Source of the DNA: Billgrantia zhangzhouensis
GTDB lineage: Bacteria > Pseudomonadota > Gammaproteobacteria > Pseudomonadales > Halomonadaceae
NCBI RefSeq assembly: GCF_021404465.1
Contig: NZ_JABFTT010000022.1
Coordinates: forward strand, 1 to 51,254
DNA length: 51,254 nt
Direction of reading: 5' to 3'
Shown: one piece after another, positions 35,718 through 42,941 of the stretch
How positions within the stretch are numbered: position 1 is the first letter of the stretch
Layout of the letters: each line of letters starts with the position of its first letter
Translations under genes and position numbers: made by a program
The notes under the pieces: model-generated
Told to the model about the DNA's origin: nothing
The model's database searches: none
The model's input: the letters and a program-made list of their open reading frames with translations, nothing else

Positions 35718-36074
35718 ATGTTCGACCCCAACGACCCGCGCAACGCTTACCGCAACAACGCCGCCTGGCAGGCGGCGCAGCAGTGGCGCAGCCGCATGAA
35801 CCGACCCGGCGGCGGCCCCCTCGGCGGGCTGAAACTGATGTTCACCTGGCTGCTGTTCGGCCTGCTGCTGATCGTCGGCACCGTGCTCGGGCTGTTCCTC
35901 CTGCTGCTTGGCTGGGCGCTGCTGCCGATCATGCGCTACCGCATGAAGAAGCGCATGGAGCGCATGCGCGCCGAGCAGGCAACCGATGTCGGCGGCTCGC
36001 ATCGCCAGGAAGGCCGCCCCTCACGCGACTCCGCGTTGCTGGAAGGCGATTACGAAGTGAAGGACGACCGCTAG
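35718..36074 (+). CDS. Small membrane protein of unknown function
   Basis: A 118-aa protein: a polar N-terminus rich in Asn and Arg, one long hydrophobic stretch (about residues 37-67, probably two closely packed helices), a basic MRYRMKKRMERMRAE segment and a disordered charged tail. I do not recognise a family. ATG 35718 follows GGAGAAAGCG. It lies 94 bp after azlD, with a 7-bp inverted repeat (35620-35626 with 35642-35648) between them. Confidence 0.75.
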   Translation: MFDPNDPRNAYRNNAAWQAAQQWRSRMNRPGGGPLGGLKLMFTWLLFGLLLIVGTVLGLFLLLLGWALLPIMRYRMKKRMERMRAEQATDVGGSHRQEGRPSRDSALLEGDYEVKDDR

Positions 36075-36147
36075 GTGGCCAAACGACGCCGCCCGGTGCC
36101 ATACTCTGAAGCACGACAATCCATAAAAAAATCCGGAGACAATAACA

Positions 36148-36498
36148 ATGTCCTTTCTTCGGACACTTCCACGCCAGACCGCTCTGGTCGCGCTGTGCCT
36201 GCCCTTCGCCTGGGCCGCCGGCGCCAACGACTACCCCACCGAGGCCCGGGTCGACTATGTGCTGGGCTGCATGGCCGCCAATGGCAATCATCAACTCACG
36301 ATGCGCAAGTGTGCCTGTAGTATCGATGTGATCGCCGAACACCTGCCCTACGAGCAGTACGAGCAGGTCGAAACGGTGCTTGGCATGCAGGACCAGCGCG
36401 GTGAGCTTGGCGTGCTGTTCCGTACCGAGCGCGGCATGCAGGACCAGATTCGCGCCCTGCAACAGGCCCAGGCCGACGCCAACCTGCGCTGCTTCTGA
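36148..36498 (+). CDS. Small exported Cys-containing protein paired with a cytochrome c
   Basis: A 116-aa protein with a signal peptide (cleavage near AWAAGA-N27) and four cysteines in the mature part: GCM, KCAC and the C-terminal RCF. This suggests disulfides or metal/heme handling, though no CxxCH is present. It sits 15 bp before the cytochrome c gene on the same strand and converges on the xoxF operon, so a role with the alcohol oxidation chain is likely but unproved. Confidence 0.75.
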   Translation: MSFLRTLPRQTALVALCLPFAWAAGANDYPTEARVDYVLGCMAANGNHQLTMRKCACSIDVIAEHLPYEQYEQVETVLGMQDQRGELGVLFRTERGMQDQIRALQQAQADANLRCF

Positions 36499-36513
36499 CG
36501 GGGAGCGACCAGG

Positions 36514-37014
36514 ATGGCGGACGCTGTGCGATCAGGACAAGGGGCGGCGGGCTGCCGGTCGCTACTTCCCGACGAGAGAAGGGCCAGGGGGCCGCACGGC
36601 CAGCGACCCCACCCACGAGCGAGCCTCGCCGCCTCGGTGGGAGCCGGAGGCGTGCTTTGGCTCGCCTGCCTGGGCGGGACGTTTGCCCAGGCCGATGATG
36701 GCGAGCTGCGTGCTGGCGAGCGGCTGTTCCGTTCCCAATGCGTGGGTTGTCACAGTGTCGAGCCCGGCGTGCATCTGGGCGGTCCCAGCTTGCATGCACT
36801 GCTGGGGCGCCCGGCGGGCAGCCTGGACGACTTCGACTACTCCCCCGCCCTGGCCGGGGCCGAACTGACCTGGGACGCCCCCACCCTCGATGCCTTTCTC
36901 GCCGATCCCTCCGGCTTCCTGCCCGGCAACCGCATGGTGCTATGGGGGCTCGACGAGCGCTCGCGCCGCGCCATCGTCCGCTACCTGGAGAGCCTGGACG
37001 AGCCTTCCGACTGA
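36514..37014 (+). CDS. Class I c-type cytochrome
   Basis: A 166-aa exported monoheme cytochrome. The heme site is CVGCH (76-80), and a Met ligand is likely in GNRMVLWG near residue 141; the pattern LFRSQCVGCHSVE...GPSLHALLGR resembles mitochondrial-type cytochrome c. The hydrophobic export segment is preceded by an unusually long Arg-rich stretch of about 35 residues. ATG 36514 lies eight bases after GGGGAG, and GTG 36637 is a shorter alternative. It may accept electrons from XoxG. Confidence 0.88.
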   Translation: MADAVRSGQGAAGCRSLLPDERRARGPHGQRPHPRASLAASVGAGGVLWLACLGGTFAQADDGELRAGERLFRSQCVGCHSVEPGVHLGGPSLHALLGRPAGSLDDFDYSPALAGAELTWDAPTLDAFLADPSGFLPGNRMVLWGLDERSRRAIVRYLESLDEPSD

Positions 37015-37027
37015 CTAGGGCGGGGCC

Positions 37028-37837
37028 TCAGTCCCCGCCCCTCCCCTTGCGCGCCAACATGCCCCGCGAGGGGTTGTAGCCAAGGATGGCCAGCGCCAGC
37101 AGCACCAGCGTCACTGCCACGCTAATCAGAGCCGCCTCTCCATTGAAGCGCTCGTAGAGGGCGAAGCGAATGGTTTCCACCGCATAGGTGAACGGATTGA
37201 GGGAGGCAATCTGATAGACCAGATAACTCCCCTCGCGAATGCGCCACAGTGGGTAGAGCGCGGAGGAGAGGAAGAACATGGGAAAGATCACGAAGTTCAT
37301 CACTCCGGCAAAGTTTTCCAACTGACGCACGAAGGTCGACAGCAGCAGTCCCAGGGCGCCGACCATGAAACCGGTCATCAGCAGCGCCGGTAGTATGTAG
37401 AGATACCCCAACGGCGGTGCCTTGATGCCATAGACCCAGGCGATGGCGAGAAAGACATAGACCTGCACCATCGAAACCAGGGTGCTGGCCAGCAGCTTGC
37501 AGATCAGCAGATACCAGCGCGGGAACGGACTGACCAGCAGGACCCGCATGCTCCCCATTTCCCGATCGTAGACCATGGAGAGCGAGCTCTGCATGCCATT
37601 GAACAGTTGGATCATGGCGACCAGCCCCGGCACGATGTAGACCTCATAGAGAATGTAGGTCTGGTAGGGGGCGGTCATGGCCACCCCCAGCGCCATGCGG
37701 AAGCCAGTGGCGAAGACGAACAACCAGATCAACGGGCGCACCAGCGCAGCCAGGAAGCGGCTGCGCTGGTGCAGGAAGCGCAGCAGTTCGCGGCCGACTA
37801 CGCCACGCAGGCAATGTAACCAGGATATTGGATTCAT
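37028..37837 (-). CDS. ABC-2 type permease of the PQQ-alcohol-dehydrogenase system (PedC-like)
   Basis: A 269-aa ABC-2 permease with six transmembrane helices and the typical export-permease segment MSMVYDREMGSMRVLLVSPF-like (LSMVYDREMGSMRVLLVSP) in the first cytoplasmic loop. It is the last gene of the xoxF operon and overlaps the ATPase stop by four bases (ATGA). PedC-type permeases accompany PQQ alcohol dehydrogenases in pseudomonads; the cargo is not known. Confidence 0.88.
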   Translation of the reverse strand: MNPISWLHCLRGVVGRELLRFLHQRSRFLAALVRPLIWLFVFATGFRMALGVAMTAPYQTYILYEVYIVPGLVAMIQLFNGMQSSLSMVYDREMGSMRVLLVSPFPRWYLLICKLLASTLVSMVQVYVFLAIAWVYGIKAPPLGYLYILPALLMTGFMVGALGLLLSTFVRQLENFAGVMNFVIFPMFFLSSALYPLWRIREGSYLVYQIASLNPFTYAVETIRFALYERFNGEAALISVAVTLVLLALAILGYNPSRGMLARKGRGGD

Positions 37838-38562
37838 GTCGTCAGCCGGTCGAAAGCCGCTCCCAAGTCGGCAACGCCGAGCCCGGCGACCAGCGCCTCG
37901 GCGCGATCGTCCGCCAGCAGGCGGCCGCGATGCAATATCAGAACCCGGTCGCCGGGACGCACCTCGTCGATCAGGTGGGTCGCCCACAGTACCGCCACAC
38001 CCTCCTCGGCGCATAGCCGATGGGCATGCTCGACCAACTCCCGCCGTGACGCGATGTCGAGCCCCACACTGGGTTCGTCGAGAAGCAGCAAGCGCGGCTC
38101 GTGCATCAGGCCGCGGGCGATCTCCACCCGGCGACGCTGACCACCGGAAAGACGCCGCACCCGGGTGCGGCGCTGCTCCGCCAGCCCCACCCGTTCCAAT
38201 TGCCGCGCGCCACGGCGACGGGCCTCGCCCGGTCCCATACCGTGCAGCGCACCATGGTAGGCGAGGTTCTGGGCCACGCTCAGGTCCAGGTCCAGGGTCG
38301 GCTGCTGAAACACCACGCCGATATGCGCATGGGCCTGGGACGCGTGACGGCGCACGTCATGGCCGCCGATACGAATATCGCCCCGGCGACGGTCGTGCAG
38401 CCGCGTGATCAGCGAAAACAGCGTGGTCTTGCCGGCCCCGTTGGGCCCCAGCAGAACGGCGAACTCCCCGGCCGCGATGGCCAGGGAGATCGCGTCGAGC
38501 ACCGGTTCGCCCGCATAGGCGAAGCTCAGCTCGCTTACCTCCAGGGCGGGAACGTCATTCAC
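37834..38562 (-). CDS. ABC transporter ATPase of the PQQ-alcohol-dehydrogenase system
   Basis: A 242-aa ATPase with Walker A GPNGAGKT (39-46), signature LSGGQRRRVEIARG, Walker B RLLLLDEPSVGLD and a switch His in LWATHLIDE. It pairs with the permease downstream as an exporter, not an importer. The start is GTG 38562 (V-N-D-V-P), and the upstream TGA lies within GTGA, so the two genes are coupled. Conserved with the beta-propeller and SBP genes beside PQQ alcohol dehydrogenases. Confidence 0.9.
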   Translation of the reverse strand: MNDVPALEVSELSFAYAGEPVLDAISLAIAAGEFAVLLGPNGAGKTTLFSLITRLHDRRRGDIRIGGHDVRRHASQAHAHIGVVFQQPTLDLDLSVAQNLAYHGALHGMGPGEARRRGARQLERVGLAEQRRTRVRRLSGGQRRRVEIARGLMHEPRLLLLDEPSVGLDIASRRELVEHAHRLCAEEGVAVLWATHLIDEVRPGDRVLILHRGRLLADDRAEALVAGLGVADLGAAFDRLTT

Positions 38563-39566
38563 GGCTCGACGATCACCCCCCAGGGGAAGCGCCCCACCGG
38601 AATCGAGCGCACCGCCTCCAGGCTCTCCACATCGATCACGGTGACGTCGCCGCTAACCCCGTTGGTGGTGTAGAGCCGGCTCTCATCGGCATTGAGCGCC
38701 AGATGCCAGACCCGCTGTCCGACCAGGATGTAGTCGAGCACCTCGTAGCTCTGCTGGTCCACCACCGCCACCCGGTTGGAGGGCCCCAGGGCGACGAAGC
38801 CGTAGCGACCGTCGGAGGTCAGCGCCACGCCCACCGCCTGCACCGTCTCCCGCGGTACGCCTTGCACGTCGAAGCGAATGGTATGCTTGACGTCGAAGGT
38901 CTCCTCCATGTCGAGGATCGACACCGTGCCGGCGATTTCCGCCGAGACCCAGGCCTCGCGCCCGTCATGGGTGAACTCGGCGTGACGCGGTCGCGCGCCC
39001 ACCAGGCGATGGTGCACCGCTTCCATGCTCTCGGTGTCGACGATGTGCGCCATGTTGGAGGTCTCCGTGGTGGATACCAGCCAGCGGCCATCGGGACTGA
39101 TACCGAGACCTTCGGGCTCGACCCCGACGGGAATCTCGGTGACCAGGGTGCGCGCCTCGTAGTCGAGCACCGAGACGATGTTGTCGTCTTCGTTGGAAAC
39201 GTAGATGTAGGGCCGGTTCGGATCGACACGAATCACTTCGGGATCGTCGCCGGAGGCCTGGCTGCGCACCACCTCCAGGGTCTCCAGGTCGATCATGTCG
39301 ATGGATTCGTCGTCGCCCACCGCCACGAACAACTCGCTGCCGTCGCTGCTGAAGGCCATGGAGCGCGGTCGACGGCCGACACGGATGGTCTCCACCACCT
39401 CCAGGCTCTCGCCGTCGATCACCGAGATGGTGTTGTCCTTCTCGTTGGAGACGAAGATGCGCTCCGCCTGGGCGGCCAACGGCAGTCCCAGCAAGACGCC
39501 CAGCGCCACGACCAGGGCGGTTTGCTTGATGGCGGGCTTGCGATCCCGCGAATTCAGAAGCGACAT
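38559..39566 (-). CDS. PQQ-catabolism-associated YVTN beta-propeller protein
   Basis: A 335-aa exported protein with a signal peptide (GVLLGLPLAAQA-E) and about seven 40-residue beta-propeller blades with the recurring pattern (I/V)xVSNExDNTISVID and TxLEVVxxIxVGxxP. It matches the TIGR03866-type family found beside PQQ alcohol dehydrogenases. It binds no visible cofactor, and its function is unknown; a periplasmic scaffold or cargo-binding role is a guess. It overlaps the SBP gene by 13 bp. Confidence 0.88.
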   Translation of the reverse strand: MSLLNSRDRKPAIKQTALVVALGVLLGLPLAAQAERIFVSNEKDNTISVIDGESLEVVETIRVGRRPRSMAFSSDGSELFVAVGDDESIDMIDLETLEVVRSQASGDDPEVIRVDPNRPYIYVSNEDDNIVSVLDYEARTLVTEIPVGVEPEGLGISPDGRWLVSTTETSNMAHIVDTESMEAVHHRLVGARPRHAEFTHDGREAWVSAEIAGTVSILDMEETFDVKHTIRFDVQGVPRETVQAVGVALTSDGRYGFVALGPSNRVAVVDQQSYEVLDYILVGQRVWHLALNADESRLYTTNGVSGDVTVIDVESLEAVRSIPVGRFPWGVIVEP

Positions 39567-40768
39567 TGCGATTCCCCCTCATCGGCGCCCATTGAGTCGA
39601 GTGGCGTGCGTGGATGCAAATACCCCTCCTGGGGCGAGACGGAAGCCACCATGCGCGGCCCGGTGACCAGGATCGGCTGACGCATCTGATGGTTCCAGGT
39701 GCGATAGCTGACCGGCACGCCCAGATAGCCGGCAAGCTCGAACTCCTCGCCGAGCATGTACTCCAGCACGGCCTCGCGCTCCACCGAACCGGTGCGCGCC
39801 GCCGCCTCTCCCAGCGAGCGCACCGCCAGCCAGGCGGCGAAGTCATGGGGTGTCATCCAGCGTTCAGCCAGCTTCTCGAAACGCCGCTGCAACTGCACCG
39901 CGCCCCAGGATTCATGTGAGCGGTGCCAGGCGGTGGAAACCAGTCCTTGGGTGCCCGCCACCGGGCGCGGCAGCCAGGTCTGGTGGGGGAAGTACTCGCC
40001 GAAGTAGTCGGTCTCGTCAGCGATCACCAGCACATCGTGCTCGGGCAGATCCTGCAGGAACACCGGCACCTCGCGCTGGATGTCATGGAACCCCCCTTCG
40101 GAACGGCGCGCCATGGGCTCGTGGGGCCACATCTTGTCGCCAATCACCGTGTGCCCGAAGCGCTCCGCCGACTCGCGCAGCGCCTCGGCCATGCGCTGGT
40201 CTTCCTCGGTATTGCCGTAGACCAGGGCCCAGTTCTGCCATTGTTTGTAGCCGAGGAACTGGGCCAGGGCGTCGGCCAGCATACGTCGGCTCGGTGTGGT
40301 GTGATAGAGATTGGGATGGCACGACTCGCCACGCAGGGCGTCGTCCGGCGCCAGGGCGTTGAACACTACCCGGTCGCCCAGGTCTGGATGCTCGATCACC
40401 TCCAGCAGGGCCTCGGCGGGAAGGCCGGCGACGATCCAGTCGGCACCCTGGTCGAACAATCGCTCCAGGGCCTCGCCAACGTCGCCCCCCATCGGGATCA
40501 CCTCCTCGTGGAGCACGAACTCCTGCCCCAGGAACTGGGCCGTGGCGTTATTGTCGTTGATGCCCAGCCGGGCCCCCTGGATACCCTCGTCGTCGAGGAC
40601 GGGATCGAGCACCGAGAGCGGTTCGAGATCGTCGTCCCGCTCCAGACCGATATAGCCGAGGGTAAGGGTTTCCACCGTGTCGTCGGCCGGCAGTGCCGCC
40701 GACCATCCCAGGCCAGCGATGATCCCCCCCGCCGCCAGCCAGCGCAGGGTATGAGGCAAGGTCGTCAT
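39554..40768 (-). CDS. Leu/Ile/Val-type substrate-binding protein of the PQQ-dehydrogenase ABC system
   Basis: A 404-aa exported protein of the branched-chain-type periplasmic-binding fold. The signal peptide ends near ALPA-D, and the mature protein opens with LTLGYIGLERDDDLEPLSVL, typical of the SBP encoded beside PQQ alcohol dehydrogenases. Its partner ABC-2 permease belongs to an exporter class that normally needs no SBP, so this protein may instead monitor a product or deliver cargo. It overlaps the propeller gene. Confidence 0.88.
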   Translation of the reverse strand: MTTLPHTLRWLAAGGIIAGLGWSAALPADDTVETLTLGYIGLERDDDLEPLSVLDPVLDDEGIQGARLGINDNNATAQFLGQEFVLHEEVIPMGGDVGEALERLFDQGADWIVAGLPAEALLEVIEHPDLGDRVVFNALAPDDALRGESCHPNLYHTTPSRRMLADALAQFLGYKQWQNWALVYGNTEEDQRMAEALRESAERFGHTVIGDKMWPHEPMARRSEGGFHDIQREVPVFLQDLPEHDVLVIADETDYFGEYFPHQTWLPRPVAGTQGLVSTAWHRSHESWGAVQLQRRFEKLAERWMTPHDFAAWLAVRSLGEAAARTGSVEREAVLEYMLGEEFELAGYLGVPVSYRTWNHQMRQPILVTGPRMVASVSPQEGYLHPRTPLDSMGADEGESQCRF

Positions 40769-40835
40769 GCGCGCTCCTCAGGCAGCCCGTGCTGCCGTTT
40801 ATTGTGGTTATGCGGTTGCAAGGCCGCGAATGGGC

Positions 40836-41495
40836 TCATGGCATGCCTTGCATGATGACCCGGACCAACCGGGAAAGCCGCTCCTCCAATAGGTAGGGTT
40901 GATCGCACATCGCCGGTAAAGCCTGCTGACGATGCTGGAATGTCCGCTGCTCCCAGAACAACGCTTCGGACAGGCGCTCGATCTCGGCCTCGTCGGCATC
41001 CTCGGCGAAGCGCTTCTCTTCCAGTTCGTCGATCATGGCGGAAACGCTGTCGAGGCGCGCCAACTGGGCGCGGGATGCGCCGCGGATACCATCGATGGCG
41101 CGCCGCCGTTCGCGGTTGGTGAGTTCGAACAGGCCGGAAAAGAGCAGCGTCAGACGCTCCTCGAGTTCGGCCTCGCTCCCGTTCATGCCCTGGCTCGCCT
41201 CGGTGACGAACTCCCGCACCCGCTCCACGGCCTGCTCCTCGGGTGTCGAGCGGGGAGCGGCGAAGCGCACCACCCGGCCGACCTCCTCGTCCTCCCACCA
41301 CTCACGTTCCAGCGCCTCCGGCGAAGGTCCGCTCCACAGGGTGCCCCAGGCCAGCTCAGGTATCAGGCGCTGCACGCAGGGCCAGTCCGGTGGCCCTGCC
41401 GCTGCGCGCTGAGCCTGTGCCTGGGGCGCGCCGGCCAAGACCAGGCAGGCGAATACCCCCAGCGCCAGCGATCCCGGACGATGACCGCGACTCAT
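40836..41495 (-). CDS. Exported protein of unknown function in the xoxF operon
   Basis: A 219-aa protein with a signal peptide (cleavage near APQAQA-Q), helical and acidic. It has a Trp-rich front (DWPCVQRLIPELAWGTLWSG) and two cysteines far apart (C40 region and the MCDQPYLLEERL near the end). I recognise it only as a protein that recurs in PQQ alcohol dehydrogenase clusters; no enzymatic motif is visible. It overlaps xoxJ by four bases (ATGA) and precedes the SBP gene, so it is an integral member of the operon. Confidence 0.8.
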   Translation of the reverse strand: MSRGHRPGSLALGVFACLVLAGAPQAQAQRAAAGPPDWPCVQRLIPELAWGTLWSGPSPEALEREWWEDEEVGRVVRFAAPRSTPEEQAVERVREFVTEASQGMNGSEAELEERLTLLFSGLFELTNRERRRAIDGIRGASRAQLARLDSVSAMIDELEEKRFAEDADEAEIERLSEALFWEQRTFQHRQQALPAMCDQPYLLEERLSRLVRVIMQGMP

Positions 41496-42343
41496 GACTC
41501 ACCTCCCATGCCATCCGCCGTCAGCAGTTGACCGCGACGGTCGAGCAGCGGCACATGGTGCTCGGTCAGAATGGCGTCGATGGTCTCCTGATGGCGCTCG
41601 ATGAAGTCATTGATCCAATCCTTCCAGTGTGGCTCGCCGCGGCGGATCCCCATGGTGATGCGATAGTCCAGTTGCGCGCCCGAATCGTCGTCGACCAGCG
41701 GAATGACCCGTAGCGGTGGCGACTGCAACGCCGCATAGTGGCCGGCCAGCGGCCCCCATACCACGGCACCGTCGGTTTCTCCGGCCGCGACCTCTTCTAT
41801 GGCATCGCGCACCGGCGTGCGCACCCGCGTGTCGACCATCAGGGGATAGCCCTTTACGCTCGCCCCGGCACGGCGCAACGGCACCATCGGCGGCGTTTCC
41901 GCCACCACGCCGAAACGTTTCCCGGCCAGCGCCGGGTCGGTCAGGCTCGTGGCCCGCAGGTCGGACTCCTCGGGCACCACCAGGGCGTAGACCGAGCGGT
42001 AGTAGGCATTGGTGTTCTGCACGAACTCATAACCCGCCACCGCCCCGATCATCACATCGCATACGCGCAACTCCAGGGTATTGCGCACGAAGCCCATCAC
42101 CTGGGGCGCCCACACGTAGATCAGCGGCACTCCCAGTTCCTCGGCCATCAGTTCGGCGATACGATTCTCGAACCCATCGCCGGCCTGGTTGGTGAAAGGC
42201 AGGTTATTGGCGTCGGCGCATACCCGCAGGGCTTCGCGCTCCTGGCGCTCCGGCGGGTTGGCGGCAGCGGGCGGGAGCCCTACCAGAGCTACAATCAGTC
42301 CCAGCAACAGCGCTCCCCGAACAGGATGACGAGCGACGTTCAT
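41492..42343 (-). CDS. xoxJ: XoxJ/MxaJ-like substrate-binding protein
   Basis: A 283-aa periplasmic binding-type protein: a signal peptide, then LRVCADANNLPFTNQAGDGFEN, the opening typical of quinoprotein-dehydrogenase-associated SBPs (MxaJ/XoxJ). XoxJ is thought to help activate XoxF, perhaps by partial unfolding or cofactor loading; no transporter permease of the matching import type is present. Third gene of the operon, 32 bp after xoxG. Confidence 0.82.
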   Translation of the reverse strand: MNVARHPVRGALLLGLIVALVGLPPAAANPPERQEREALRVCADANNLPFTNQAGDGFENRIAELMAEELGVPLIYVWAPQVMGFVRNTLELRVCDVMIGAVAGYEFVQNTNAYYRSVYALVVPEESDLRATSLTDPALAGKRFGVVAETPPMVPLRRAGASVKGYPLMVDTRVRTPVRDAIEEVAAGETDGAVVWGPLAGHYAALQSPPLRVIPLVDDDSGAQLDYRITMGIRRGEPHWKDWINDFIERHQETIDAILTEHHVPLLDRRGQLLTADGMGGES

Positions 42344-42375
42344 GCTTCCTCCACTGGCTATCGGATCTCGGCGTC

Positions 42376-42846
42376 TCACTCTTCCGCCGCCTCGTTCCCA
42401 TCCTCGCCGGCGTCCGCCGCTTCCTCGGTTTCCTCTTGCATAGACTCGATGATCTGCGGACGGCCGCGCCCCAGTCCGCCCTCGCCACGCGCCAGCATAT
42501 AGCTGAAGATCTTGGGAATGTTGCCCATCACGTAGGGATCGTCGGCAAAGGAGGGCATCACCTGGCCGGGCTGGATCTCGCGCCCGGCGGCGATGGTGCC
42601 GGCGAATTCGGCCCAGCCGAGACGCTCGGCGGCCTGGATCAGATTGGGAGCGAAGGAGGAACCCAGGCCATCGGGGCCATGGCACGCCATGCAGGCGCGA
42701 GTGTAGACCAGGTAGCCTTCGTAGGTGCTGGGGTCAACCTTGCCATCCTCGACGACGTAGTCGCCGGGTTCGCTGGCCAAGGCGGTAGATGCCAGCAAAA
42801 TGGCCGCGAGCGCGGCGAAGAGGGGGGAACGCTTGAATACCATCAT
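42376..42846 (-). CDS. xoxG: Cytochrome c-L, electron acceptor of XoxF
   Basis: A 156-aa exported monoheme cytochrome with the XoxG/MxaG arrangement: YVVEDGKVDPSTYEGYLVYT, heme site CMACH-GPDGLGSSFAPNL, Met ligand in VMPSFADDPYVMGNI, and LARGEGGLGRGRP. XoxF passes electrons from the reduced PQQ to it. The last 30 residues are acidic and low-complexity (EETEEAADAGEDGNEAAEE), an unusual tail. ATG 42846 lies eight bases after AAGGA; a second ATG follows at once. Confidence 0.9.
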   Translation of the reverse strand: MMVFKRSPLFAALAAILLASTALASEPGDYVVEDGKVDPSTYEGYLVYTRACMACHGPDGLGSSFAPNLIQAAERLGWAEFAGTIAAGREIQPGQVMPSFADDPYVMGNIPKIFSYMLARGEGGLGRGRPQIIESMQEETEEAADAGEDGNEAAEE

Positions 42847-42941
42847 GCCATTTCCTTCTGAGGCTCCGGCCCACCGTGACAACGACGGCGGAAACGGGCC
42901 GGAGCAACGCAACGAGAGAAAAACGCGTGGGTCGAGCCGGC

